Shown here: piece after piece, positions 17,663 through 25,481 of the stretch
Position numbering within the stretch: the stretch's first letter is position 1
Layout: the number at the start of each line of letters is the position of its first letter
Assembly (NCBI RefSeq): GCF_000241525.1
Contig: NZ_AHIL01000041.1
Location: 1-64,000, forward strand
From: Comamonas testosteroni ATCC 11996
Lineage (GTDB): Bacteria; Pseudomonadota; Gammaproteobacteria; Burkholderiales; Burkholderiaceae_C
DNA: 64,000 nucleotides
Direction: 5' to 3'
The notes under the pieces: model-generated
What the model was told of the DNA's origin: nothing
Seen by the model: the letters and a program-made list of their open reading frames with translations, nothing else
The model's database searches: none
Made by a program: the position numbers and the translations under genes

Positions 17663-17703
17663 TTTTATTTGATAGCAGTAGTGCTTGCGGGCTTGCCGAA
17701 AGC

Positions 17704-18069
17704 TCAGGCCGCTTCCAGCCAGGGCTGGACTTCTTCCTCGCTCAGTGCCGACAGGCCGAACTTCTCGCGTGTGTCATGGCAGCCGTAGGAGGCAAACGGA
17801 AAGTCGCGGCAGGGGCGCGAGCGCTGCTCGTAGATGCCGCAGCCTATGCAGCCCGCGCCGACCTCGGGCAGCTCGCGCAGCGCCACGCAGCGCACCGGGT
17901 GACGTTCCGTGCCGTTCATGCGCGCGCGGTTGCCCTTGCCGGGCACTTCATGGGCCAGCTCATCGGGGACGGTGCCGCCCATGGATTGCAGCTCGTAAAT
18001 GGAAAACTCAACGCGGTAGTTCTGGCAGCAGGCGCCACAGTTCAGGCAGGGGTGGACGGATTCGGACAT
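17704..18069 (-). CDS. YkgJ-family cysteine-cluster protein, second copy
   Basis: A 121-residue paralogue of the gene at 14501. Both share the N-terminal HPCLxCGACCxxxRVxFS block, a central MxGT segment with RC, and a C-terminal CGIYExRxxPCR motif. The cysteine cluster suggests zinc or iron chelation; function is unknown. This copy is longer by a C-terminal acidic tail. Convergent with the feo operon, with a palindromic element between. Having one YkgJ paralogue on each side of feoAB suggests, without proving, a link with iron handling. Confidence 0.9.
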   Translation of the reverse strand: MSESVHPCLNCGACCQNYRVEFSIYELQSMGGTVPDELAHEVPGKGNRARMNGTERHPVRCVALRELPEVGAGCIGCGIYEQRSRPCRDFPFASYGCHDTREKFGLSALSEEEVQPWLEAA

Positions 18070-18190
18070 CGTGTTTCTTCAAGGGTTCAGGCATCGGGGT
18101 CGCGCCGTCCTCCTTGGGCAAGGACGGCTTTTTGAGGTCTGGAGGAGAAGCCGGCGCGCAGGGCTGCCTGCGGCTTCCGGTGCCGGGCCA

Positions 18191-18454
18191 CTAGGTATGG
18201 CCTTGAAGAAACTTCAGATAGAAGGTGTGGATGCGTACATAAAGCGCACGCACGCGCGCGGCAAAGGATTTGCGCGGGCCGAAGAAGGAAGGCACGCGCG
18301 TGTGGCGTGCCATATGGGGCTGGCGCAGCGCCAGCAGGCCGCCGCGCTGGCCGTAGCGCGCATCGCCCTGGGCGGGGCGCAGCGGAAACAGAAACACCGC
18401 CAGCTGGCGCAGGGCCCTCTGGCGGTGTGGGGATGTGATGTGGCTCAGGTGCAT
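18191..18454 (-). CDS. Possible small basic protein, unrecognised
   Basis: An 87-residue open frame, very rich in Arg and His, with no recognised domain. It ends in an aromatic, basic segment (RALYVRIHTFYLKFLQGHT). It lies in the 600-base stretch between the second YkgJ-like gene and argF, downstream of the duplicated argF 3' end. No convincing ribosome-binding site is seen. Overlapping frames on both strands are open, as is usual in GC-rich DNA, so it may not be a gene at all. Confidence 0.25.
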   Translation of the reverse strand: MHLSHITSPHRQRALRQLAVFLFPLRPAQGDARYGQRGGLLALRQPHMARHTRVPSFFGPRKSFAARVRALYVRIHTFYLKFLQGHT

Positions 18455-18489
18455 GGAGGTGAAGGTATGCAGATGAGCCCGGACGCGGC

Positions 18490-18557
18490 GAATCAGCCTG
18501 GCTGGCGGCCCAGCAGCAGGTACTCCATGAGTGCCTTTTGCACATGCATGCGATTTT
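18490..18557 (-). pseudogene. Duplicated 3' end of argF
   Basis: Bases 18509-18557 repeat bases 18682-18730 of argF with only two differences. Read in the argF frame, this copy gives NRMHVQKALMEYLLLGR and then a different ending (QPG, stop). It is thus the C-terminal 17 codons of argF with a new tail, lacking everything upstream. The copy lies about 170 bases past the true gene in the same orientation. It is the scar of a tandem duplication or of a lost second argF. Confidence 0.85.
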
Positions 18558-18668
18558 GGCTATGGCACGCGGCATGCTGCCGCCTCACACCCGCCAAGCG
18601 GGTATGAGCCTGCGCCCGAATCGCATGCGGGCTCTGGCGAGCCGCCGCGCGCGCCGATGTCTGCGCCA

Positions 18669-19589
18669 TCAGTCCACGCGACCCAGCAAAAGGTACTCCA
18701 TGAGTGCCTTTTGCACATGCATGCGATTTTCAGCCTCGTCCCAGACCACGGATTGGGGGCCGTCGATGACTTCGGCCTCCACTTCCTCGCCACGGTGGGC
18801 GGGCAGGCAGTGCATGAACAGGGCATCGGCCTTGGCCGAGGCCATCATCTCGGCATCCACGCACCAGTCGGCAAAAGCCTTCTTGCGCGCTTCGTTCTCA
18901 GCCTCGTAGCCCATGCTGGTCCACACATCGGTGGTGACCAGATCGGCGCCCTTGCAGGCTTCGAGGGGGTCCTTGAACACCTTGTAGCAGCCGGGGTTGA
19001 CGGGCTTGCCGTTGAAGGCCAGCTGCTCGTCCACCTCGTAGCCGCCGGGCGTGCTGACATGGACCGTGAAGCCCAGCAGATCGGCGGCCTGCAGCCAGGT
19101 GTTGGCCATGTTGTTGCCATCACCCACCCAGGCCACGATCTTGCCCTTGATCGAGCCGCGGTGCTCGATGAAGGTGAAGATGTCGGCCAGGATCTGGCAG
19201 GGGTGGAACTCGTTGGTCAGGCCGTTGATGACGGGCACGCGCGAGTACTCGGCAAAGCGCTCGATCTTGTCCTGACCGAAGGTGCGGATCATGACCAGGT
19301 CGGTCATGCGGCTGATGACGCGCGCGCTGTCTTCAATCGGCTCGGAGCGGCCCAGCTGGCTGTCGCCCGTGGTCAGATGCACCACGGAGCCGCCGAGCTG
19401 GTACATGCCGGCTTCGAAGCTCACACGCGTGCGCGTGCTGGCCTTCTCGAAGATCATGGCCATGGTGCGGTCGATCAGCGTGTGGTGCTTTTCGTAGCCC
19501 TTGAATTTCTTCTTGATCAGGGCTGCACGTTCCAGCAGGTAGTCGTATTCGTCGGCGGTGAAGTCGCTAAATTGCAGGTAATGCTTCAT
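18669..19589 (-). CDS. argF: Ornithine carbamoyltransferase
   Basis: A 306-residue anabolic transcarbamoylase making citrulline from ornithine and carbamoyl phosphate. The carbamoyl-phosphate site STRTRVSFE (near residue 50), the HPCQILAD block and the ornithine-binding HCLPAHRGEEV loop are all present. Length matches the family. It follows argD by 17 bases on the same strand, so argD-argF is an operon. A short duplicate of its 3' end lies downstream. Confidence 0.97.
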   Translation of the reverse strand: MKHYLQFSDFTADEYDYLLERAALIKKKFKGYEKHHTLIDRTMAMIFEKASTRTRVSFEAGMYQLGGSVVHLTTGDSQLGRSEPIEDSARVISRMTDLVMIRTFGQDKIERFAEYSRVPVINGLTNEFHPCQILADIFTFIEHRGSIKGKIVAWVGDGNNMANTWLQAADLLGFTVHVSTPGGYEVDEQLAFNGKPVNPGCYKVFKDPLEACKGADLVTTDVWTSMGYEAENEARKKAFADWCVDAEMMASAKADALFMHCLPAHRGEEVEAEVIDGPQSVVWDEAENRMHVQKALMEYLLLGRVD

Positions 19590-19606
19590 GCAGTATTCCT
19601 TGAGGA

Positions 19607-20803
19607 TCAGGCTGCCAGAATGGCTTGAACCAGGGGCTTGAGCCTGGCGACGATTTCATCGGCTTCGGACTTGCTCAGGATCAGCGGCGGTACCAGGCGA
19701 ATCACGGTGTCGGCGGTCACGCTCAGCAGCAGGCCGGCTTCTGCGGCCTGGCCAATCAGCTCACCACAGGGCTTGGTCAGCTCCACGCCGATCATCAGAC
19801 CCTGTCCGCGCACTTCGACAAAGCCTTCGAGGCTGCCCAGTTCAGCCTGCAGTTTAGCCTTCAGATATTCGCCCACTTCCGTGGTATGGGCCAGCAGGCC
19901 ATCTTCTTCCATGATGCGGATGGTTTCCACGCCGGCACGCATGGACAGCGGGTTGCCACCAAAGGTGGAGCCATGGTTGCCGGCCTTGAGCACTTCGGCA
20001 GCGGCCTTGTGCGCCACCACGGCACCCACGGGCACGCCAGAGCCCAGGCCCTTGGCCAGGGTCATCACATCGGGGGTGATGCCGGCCCACTGGTGGGCAA
20101 ACCACTTGCCGGTGCGGCCCATGCCGGCCTGCACCTCGTCCATCATCAGCAGCCAGCCATTGGCATCGCACAGCTCGCGCACCTTCTTGAGGTAGTCGGC
20201 GCGCATGGGGTGCAGGCCGCCTTCGCCCTGGATGGGCTCCATCATGATGGCGACGATGTTGGGGTTGCCTTCGGTCGCGTCGATCAGGGCTTCGTAGTCA
20301 TTGGGGGGCACGCGCGTGAAGCCTGCGAGCAGATCGCCAAAGCCGTTACGTACCTTAGGGTTAGCCGTGGCGCTCATGGTGGCGATGGAGCGGCCGTGGA
20401 AAGCGTGGTCGTAGACCACGATTTCGGGCTTGGCAATGCCCTTGTCCACGCCGTACTTGCGGGCGATCTTGATGGCTGCCTCGTTGGCTTCCAGGCCGGT
20501 GTTGCAGAAGAACACATTGGTCATGCCCGAGCGCTCGGTCAGCAGCTTGGCCAGGGTTTCCTGGCCGGGCACATGGTAGTAGTTGCTGGTGTGGATCAGC
20601 TTGGCCACCTGCTCCTGCAGGGCAGGCACCAGCTTGGGGTGGTTGTGCCCCAGGGTGTTGACGGCGATGCCGCCTAGCGCGTCCAGGTATTCCTTGCCGT
20701 TCACGTCCCAAACGCGGCAGCCCTGGCCGCGCTCCAGCGCGATGGGTACGCGGCCGTAAGTGGGCATAACGTGGGGCGAAGCTGCCTCGATGAAAGCGGT
20801 CAT
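19607..20803 (-). CDS. argD: Acetylornithine aminotransferase
   Basis: A 398-residue class III PLP aminotransferase making N-acetylornithine in arginine synthesis (often also succinyldiaminopimelate in lysine synthesis). Seen: the NTLGHNHPKLV opening, FCNTGLEANEAAIKIARKYG, and DEVQAGMGRTG with the PLP aspartate. The Schiff-base lysine is in TLAKGLGSGVPVGA. The ATG at 20803 is chosen over a 40-codon longer frame because AGGAGA lies just upstream of it and the protein then begins as the family does. First gene of the argDF pair, divergent from the DUF3579 gene. Confidence 0.96.
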   Translation of the reverse strand: MTAFIEAASPHVMPTYGRVPIALERGQGCRVWDVNGKEYLDALGGIAVNTLGHNHPKLVPALQEQVAKLIHTSNYYHVPGQETLAKLLTERSGMTNVFFCNTGLEANEAAIKIARKYGVDKGIAKPEIVVYDHAFHGRSIATMSATANPKVRNGFGDLLAGFTRVPPNDYEALIDATEGNPNIVAIMMEPIQGEGGLHPMRADYLKKVRELCDANGWLLMMDEVQAGMGRTGKWFAHQWAGITPDVMTLAKGLGSGVPVGAVVAHKAAAEVLKAGNHGSTFGGNPLSMRAGVETIRIMEEDGLLAHTTEVGEYLKAKLQAELGSLEGFVEVRGQGLMIGVELTKPCGELIGQAAEAGLLLSVTADTVIRLVPPLILSKSEADEIVARLKPLVQAILAA

Positions 20804-20944
20804 TGCAAGAATCTCCTGAAAAGGAAGGTCAGTGGTGCACTGCGGCACCTGAAAAATGAGAGCTTTGATTCTAGAGTGCCCGGATAACCCCAACATTGCG
20901 GATTGCGCATCGCTGCCATGCAATCAACCTACGCCATTGTGGGG

Positions 20945-20977
20945 TTGACAGCATGGCTCTTATACAAGAGTTAGAAT
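20945..20977 (+). promoter_or_regulatory. Inverted repeat and promoter-like boxes between argD and DUF3579
   Basis: TTGACA (20945-20950) and TAGAAT (20972-20977) point towards the DUF3579 gene but are 21 bases apart, longer than usual. Between them is an inverted repeat CTCTT-ATAC-AAGAG (20957-20970). The group lies inside what would be the first codons of a longer DUF3579 frame, which argues for the shorter start. Confidence 0.4.
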
Positions 20978-21039
20978 GCTCGTTTAGGCATGTTGGCGGG
21001 GATCCCGCCTGGTTGCCGGATCTTTTTGGCGAATATTTG

Positions 21040-21366
21040 ATGGTTACCCCTTCCAGCAAAGAACTGTTCATCATGGGTATGACCCATGCCGGAAAAACCT
21101 TTCGACCCAGCGACTGGGCCGAGCGCTTGGCCGGTGTCATGAGTCAGTTCCGCCCTGGTGGTGCCTGCGCCGGAAGCCATCTGAGCTACTCTCCCTGGTG
21201 CGTGCCCACGGTGATGAACGGCACCAAATGCGTGGTCATCAACCGGGATCTGCGCGACTACGAACCCATGGCATGGGACTTCTGCCTGAATTTCGCCAAG
21301 GACAACGATCTGCAAGTGGCCGAGGCCTGTCTGCTGCCAGACAAGCTGCCAGCCGGCAAGAAGTGA
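21040..21366 (+). CDS. DUF3579 domain protein
   Basis: A 108-residue protein of the DUF3579 family, common next to arginine genes in beta-proteobacteria; function unknown. The family core KTFRPSDWAERLAGVMSQFRPGG, followed by YSPWCVPTVMNGTKCVVINRDLRD and MAWDFCLNFAKDN, is complete. An in-frame ATG at 20953 would add 29 residues. That segment looks unlike the family and lies over promoter-like boxes, so I prefer 21040. Divergent from argD and followed by an intrinsic terminator. Confidence 0.85.
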   Translation: MVTPSSKELFIMGMTHAGKTFRPSDWAERLAGVMSQFRPGGACAGSHLSYSPWCVPTVMNGTKCVVINRDLRDYEPMAWDFCLNFAKDNDLQVAEACLLPDKLPAGKK

Positions 21367-21400
21367 TTTTTCAGGTGCCCAGAGGCGCCGCGCAAACGAC

Positions 21401-21427
21401 AAAGGCTTCCACGGGAAGCTTTTTTTG
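21401..21427 (+). terminator. Intrinsic terminator after DUF3579
   Basis: AAAGGCTTCC and GGAAGCTTTTTT form a stem with a 3-base loop and one mismatch, followed by six T, 35 bases after the stop codon. Confidence 0.8.
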
Positions 21428-21445
21428 TATCTGTGCGCTGCAGGT

Positions 21446-22822
21446 CTAGCTCTGCGCTGTCGTGCTGTCCAGCAGCCGTGACCGGCGCCACGGGCCCCAG
21501 CGGTAGTAGACGATGGACAGCAGCATGGATGCCAGTGCGCTGAGCGGAAAGCTCCACCACAGCGCATCCTGCCCCCACAGCGGCTGCAGCCCCCAGGCCA
21601 GGGGCAGGCGCAGGCCCCACAGCGTCAGGGTCAGGATGGCCAGAGGGGCCAGCACCGCACCCGTGGAGCGCACCACGCCGGCCAGCACGCTGCTCACGCC
21701 CAGCAGCATGAACGAGCTCAGCACGATGCGGTTGAGGTGGCGTGCGGGCTCCAGGGCCGTGCTGCCCTCGGGCAGAAACAGGGCCAGCACGAAGCGGTCG
21801 CAGGCCAGGATCAGGGCCACGCAGGCGCCTGTCAGCAGCAGATGGCAGGCTACGCCGGCACGCGCCGTGCGCGCCACACGCGGCCAGTGGCCGGCGCCCA
21901 CGTTCTGGGCGGCGATGGTGGTGCAGGCCGAGGCCACGGCAATGGCCGGCATCTGCACATAGGCCCAGAGCTGCAGGGCCGCGCCGTAGGCGGCCGAAAC
22001 CTGGGCACCATGGGTGTTGATCAGGGTCAGCATCAGCGCCAGGGAGAGCGAGACCACCAGCATCTGCAGGCCCATGGGCAGGCCCTTGGTGACCAGGCAG
22101 CGCACCAGCGCCGACTCGGGCCGTAGATGGCGGCGCTGGCGCCAGCCTATCCATAGCGGCAGCCGCTGCCAGCGCAGCCAGGCCAGCAGGCCCGCGAGGC
22201 CGAGGCTGTTGGCCGCCAGGGTGGCCAGTGCCGAGCCTGCCATGCCAAGGCCGGGCAAGGGGCCGGCGCCGAAGATGAACAAGGGGTTGAGCAGGGCATC
22301 GCCCAGGGCCACGCCCAGCAGGGCCACGAAAGGCGTGCGGCTGTCGCCCGTGCCGCGCAGCACGGCGGCCACGAAGATCAGCAGCAGCATGGGCGGCAGC
22401 GCGAGAAAGAGCACCCTCAGATAGTCCACGGCCAGTGCGGCGGTGGCGGGTTCGGCCCCCATGGCGCCCAGTATGGGGACGGCCAGCGGCCAGCCCAGTG
22501 CGGCCATCAGCAGGGACATGCCCAGAAACAGGCTGGCACTGGTGCCTGTGATGCGCCGGGCCAGGGCCCAGCGGCCCGCGCCCACGGCCTGGGCCACCAG
22601 CAGATTGGCGGCCTGGCTGATGCCGAAGACCAGAGCAATCAGCACAAACAGCAGATTGTTGGCATGCACGGCCGCAGACAGTGCGGTCTCGCCCAGATGG
22701 CGTCCGATCCAGAAGGCATTGACCGAGGTATTGAGCGACTGCAGCACATAGCCGCCCCACAGAGGCAGGGAAAAACGCAGCAGGGCGCGGCCTATCGGTG
22801 CATGGGTCAGTGGCTGGTGCAT
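21446..22822 (-). CDS. MATE-family efflux transporter
   Basis: A 458-residue inner-membrane protein with twelve hydrophobic segments arranged as two similar halves. Blocks typical of the NorM/DinF branch are seen, such as LFVLIALVFGISQAANLLVAQAVGAG in the first half and TTIAAQNVGAGHW in the second. MATE carriers extrude cationic drugs or organic ions with sodium or protons. Convergent with the DUF3579 gene; mqo lies upstream on the same strand, separated by a strong terminator. Substrate unknown. Confidence 0.92.
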   Translation of the reverse strand: MHQPLTHAPIGRALLRFSLPLWGGYVLQSLNTSVNAFWIGRHLGETALSAAVHANNLLFVLIALVFGISQAANLLVAQAVGAGRWALARRITGTSASLFLGMSLLMAALGWPLAVPILGAMGAEPATAALAVDYLRVLFLALPPMLLLIFVAAVLRGTGDSRTPFVALLGVALGDALLNPLFIFGAGPLPGLGMAGSALATLAANSLGLAGLLAWLRWQRLPLWIGWRQRRHLRPESALVRCLVTKGLPMGLQMLVVSLSLALMLTLINTHGAQVSAAYGAALQLWAYVQMPAIAVASACTTIAAQNVGAGHWPRVARTARAGVACHLLLTGACVALILACDRFVLALFLPEGSTALEPARHLNRIVLSSFMLLGVSSVLAGVVRSTGAVLAPLAILTLTLWGLRLPLAWGLQPLWGQDALWWSFPLSALASMLLSIVYYRWGPWRRSRLLDSTTAQS

Positions 22823-22864
22823 GGAAAAAAAGGAGGCGGCGCAACCTCAAGCGGCGGGCTCTGC

Positions 22865-22925
22865 AAGAAAAAACCCCGCGCGGCACAGGCCGGCGGGGCG
22901 GGCACCGGCGGGCCGGTGCGGGGAG
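22865..22925 (-). terminator. Terminator after mqo
   Basis: On the minus strand a GC-rich hairpin (CCCCGC and GCGGGG arms with inner GGCC stems) ends in a run of six T just past the mqo stop codon. Confidence 0.75.
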
Positions 22926-22933
22926 AGCTGGGC

Positions 22934-24628
22934 TTAGAGCGCCTGCATTTCCTTGTTCAGTTGGGTCGGGTTCTGGGGAGCTGCGGCAGGCGCGGGAGCC
23001 GCTTCGGCCTTTTTGCCCAGGTCGGCAGGGACATCCACATAGGGCAGCTTCAGGGCCGAGCTGGTCATGCGGCGGATCTCGTTGGTATAGGCGGCATCCT
23101 CGTTGATCTTGCGGCCGTAGGAAGGCACGATCTGCTGGATGTGGGCCTTCCACTCGGCGCTGGCCATCTGCTCGGGGAAGGACTTCTTGAGCAGGTTCAG
23201 CATGATGTGGGGAGCGGTCGAGGCACCGGGCGATGCACCCAGCAGGGCAGCGATGCTGCCGTCTTCCGAGCCCACGATTTCGGTGCCGAACTGCAGCACG
23301 GCGCCTTTTTCAGGGTCGCGCTTGATGATCTGCACGCGCTGGCCGGCGGTGACCAGCTTCCAGTCCTCGCGCTTGGCTTCGGGGAAGTACTGGGCCAGCA
23401 CGGCCTGACGGTCTGCGTCGGTCAGCTCGGCCTGCTGCATCAGATACTGGACCAGGTCCAGGTTGTGGATGCCCACGCGCAGCATGCCCATCAGATTGTC
23501 ATGGGTGACCGAGGAGAACAGGTCCCACCAGGAGCCGTTCTTGAGGAACTTGGTGGTGGCCAGTGCAAAGGGGCCAAACAGCACCACGGGCTTGCCGTCG
23601 AGCTGGCGGGCGTCCAGATGGGGCACGGACATGGGAGGCGAGCCGGTGGAGGCAATGCCGTAGGCCTTGACGTCGTGGCGCTTGGCCAGCTCGGGGTTCT
23701 CGATGGCCAGGAACTGGCCGCCCACGGGGAAGCCGGCGTAGTTCTTGGATTCGGGGATGCCCGAGGCCTGCAGCAGCTTGAGTGCGGCGCCGCCGGCACC
23801 GACGAAGACGAACTTGGCCTTGACAGTCTTTTCCTGGCCGCCCTTGGCCAGATCCGCAACGGTCACGTTCCAGGTCTTGTCTGCGTTCTGGCGCAGGGCC
23901 GTGACTTCGCTTTGCAGGTGCAGCTGGAAGTTGGGGCTCTTCTGGAGCGAGGCCATCAGCTGCTCGGTCCAGACGCCATGGTTCACGTCGGTGCCCAGGG
24001 GCATGTAGGTGGCGGCGATCTTCTGGGCCGGGTCACGGCCTTCGATCATCAGCGGGGCCCACTTCTTGATCTGTGCCTGGTCTTCGGAGTACTCCATGCC
24101 GTAGAACAGCGGGTTCTGGACCAGGGCCTGCTGGCGCTTCTTGAGGAAGGCGATGTTGTCATCACCCCAGACGAAGCTCATATGGGGCGTGGCGTTCACG
24201 AAAGTCTCGGGCGACTGCAGGTGGCCGCGGCCGACCTGGTGGGCCCAGAACTGGCGCGTCACCTCGAACTGCTCGGCAATGCCCACGGCACGCTTGGTTT
24301 CCACGCTGCCATCGGGCAGCTGGGGCGTGTAGTTGAGTTCGGCAAAGCCCGAGTGGCCGGTGCCGGCGTTGTTCCAGCCGTTGGAGCTTTCCAGGGCCAC
24401 GCCGTCCAGGCGCTCGAAGACCTCGATCTTCCAGTCGGGCTGCAGCTCCTGCAGGTAGGTGGCCAGCGTCGTGCTCATCACGCCGGCGCCCACCATCACC
24501 ACATCGACGGGCTGCTCGTTCTCGGCCTTGGGCACGGAGCGAGGAAATATTGGCCAAAACAAAAATAACAGCGCGGCCAGGACCAGGGCCGCGACGGCTC
24601 CCAGTCCTGCTTTGATCGACTTTTTCAT
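22934..24628 (-). CDS. mqo: Malate:quinone oxidoreductase
   Basis: A 564-residue FAD enzyme that oxidises malate to oxaloacetate and passes electrons to the quinone pool, feeding the respiratory chain from the citric acid cycle. The FAD-binding start [22 protein letters not shown] (about 41-62), [14 protein letters not shown] and the C-terminal [16 protein letters not shown] are typical. An N-terminal hydrophobic helix (about 8-25) precedes the usual start, so this form is probably anchored to the membrane or exported to its outer face. The C-terminal 35 residues form an Ala/Pro-rich tail. It stands alone. Confidence 0.95.
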   Translation of the reverse strand: MKKSIKAGLGAVAALVLAALLFLFWPIFPRSVPKAENEQPVDVVMVGAGVMSTTLATYLQELQPDWKIEVFERLDGVALESSNGWNNAGTGHSGFAELNYTPQLPDGSVETKRAVGIAEQFEVTRQFWAHQVGRGHLQSPETFVNATPHMSFVWGDDNIAFLKKRQQALVQNPLFYGMEYSEDQAQIKKWAPLMIEGRDPAQKIAATYMPLGTDVNHGVWTEQLMASLQKSPNFQLHLQSEVTALRQNADKTWNVTVADLAKGGQEKTVKAKFVFVGAGGAALKLLQASGIPESKNYAGFPVGGQFLAIENPELAKRHDVKAYGIASTGSPPMSVPHLDARQLDGKPVVLFGPFALATTKFLKNGSWWDLFSSVTHDNLMGMLRVGIHNLDLVQYLMQQAELTDADRQAVLAQYFPEAKREDWKLVTAGQRVQIIKRDPEKGAVLQFGTEIVGSEDGSIAALLGASPGASTAPHIMLNLLKKSFPEQMASAEWKAHIQQIVPSYGRKINEDAAYTNEIRRMTSSALKLPYVDVPADLGKKAEAAPAPAAAPQNPTQLNKEMQAL

Positions 24629-24856
24629 GACTTTTTCTAGACTTGACTATCAAAAAAGCCTGCGGGCAGGCGGCAGGCTTTTTGCGAAGATACGGGGCAA
24701 GTCCTATAAAAGACATGAGACTCCCCGACCTGGGGATTGTCCTAGGGAAGTCAAAATCTGACGCTAATCAATTCGTATTAGGACGCTTTGTGCTAAAGGA
24801 GAGGCGGTTTGCGCATGCGCTGATGAGGCAGTCAACTGTCGAGCGCGGACAACAAA

Positions 24857-24878
24857 AAAACCGCCCTAGGGCGGTTTT
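24857..24878 (-). terminator. Terminator after rpsT
   Basis: A perfect 10-bp stem AAAACCGCCC / GGGCGGTTTT with a 2-base loop, followed by further T on the minus strand. About 75 bases beyond the rpsT stop codon. Confidence 0.88.
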
Positions 24879-24953
24879 GATGTTTTTTGCTGACAGCGCA
24901 CCCGTTACAAACGGCAGATGACCGAAGTCATCCGTGCTTGAGGGAGGCTGGTA

Positions 24954-25247
24954 TTAAGCAGCCAGAGCCAGGGTCTTGACCTTGGCGGACAGGCGGCTCT
25001 TATCGCGAGCTGCCTTGTTCTTGTGGAAGATGCCCTTGTCAGCGATCGCGTCGATCACGGACTGAGCCTTGGCAAACAGTTCAGCTGCCTTGGTCTTGTC
25101 GCCGGCCACAACAGCCTTCTCGACATTCTTGACAGCAGTACGGTACTTGGAACGCAGCGAAGTGTTCGCAGCGTTCAGCTTGACGTTCTGGCGGGCGCGC
25201 TTGCGGCCGGAAGCCAGGCGGGGGTTCTTTTTGGCTTTAGTTGCCAT
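24954..25247 (-). CDS. rpsT: 30S ribosomal protein S20
   Basis: A 97-residue, strongly basic helical protein that binds 16S rRNA early in small-subunit assembly. The N-terminus [20 protein letters not shown] and the [26 protein letters not shown] stretch are the family's conserved parts. A typical ribosome-binding site (AAGGAAAT) precedes the ATG. Divergent from murJ, an arrangement widely seen in beta-proteobacteria. Confidence 0.97.
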   Translation of the reverse strand: MATKAKKNPRLASGRKRARQNVKLNAANTSLRSKYRTAVKNVEKAVVAGDKTKAAELFAKAQSVIDAIADKGIFHKNKAARDKSRLSAKVKTLALAA

Positions 25248-25298
25248 GATTATTTCCTTGTGTGTCTGAGGATGATGTCAGCAAAACCGTGGATTGTA

Positions 25299-25371
25299 TC
25301 ACCCCCTGTGCGGCTTCGCCGCTTCCCCCTTTAAGGGGGACGACATCCTCGCGGCGGGGCGGCCCTTGCTC
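25299..25371. repeat. Dispersed GC-rich element, family B copy 2 (inverted)
   Basis: On the minus strand this reads GAGCAAGGGCCGCCCCGC, then GTCGTCCCCCTT and GGGGGAAG, then a GCGGC-GAA-GCCGC hairpin, ending CAGGGGGT. This is nearly the same order as the copy at 10526. It lies in the rpsT/murJ intergenic region, its CAGGGGG end facing the rpsT start. Confidence 0.75.
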
Positions 25372-25481
25372 GATGTCTCTGTGTTGGGCCGTGTCTGCTT
25401 TGAGATCGCTGGATTGCTACAGAGTGAAAAGCGCCGCAAATCAGTCTGCAGCGCTTGGCATGAACGCATACACTTCGCTGC

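Noticed and set aside
18071-18607. Overlapping open frames on both strands between the YkgJ-like gene and argF
   Set aside because: No recognisable domain, no ribosome-binding sites, mutually exclusive frames; only one weak candidate was kept at low confidence.
21258-23153. A 631-codon minus-strand frame rich in Arg, Gly and Pro
   Set aside because: It overlaps the MATE gene in another frame on the same strand and has no domain; composition is that of a shifted GC-rich frame.
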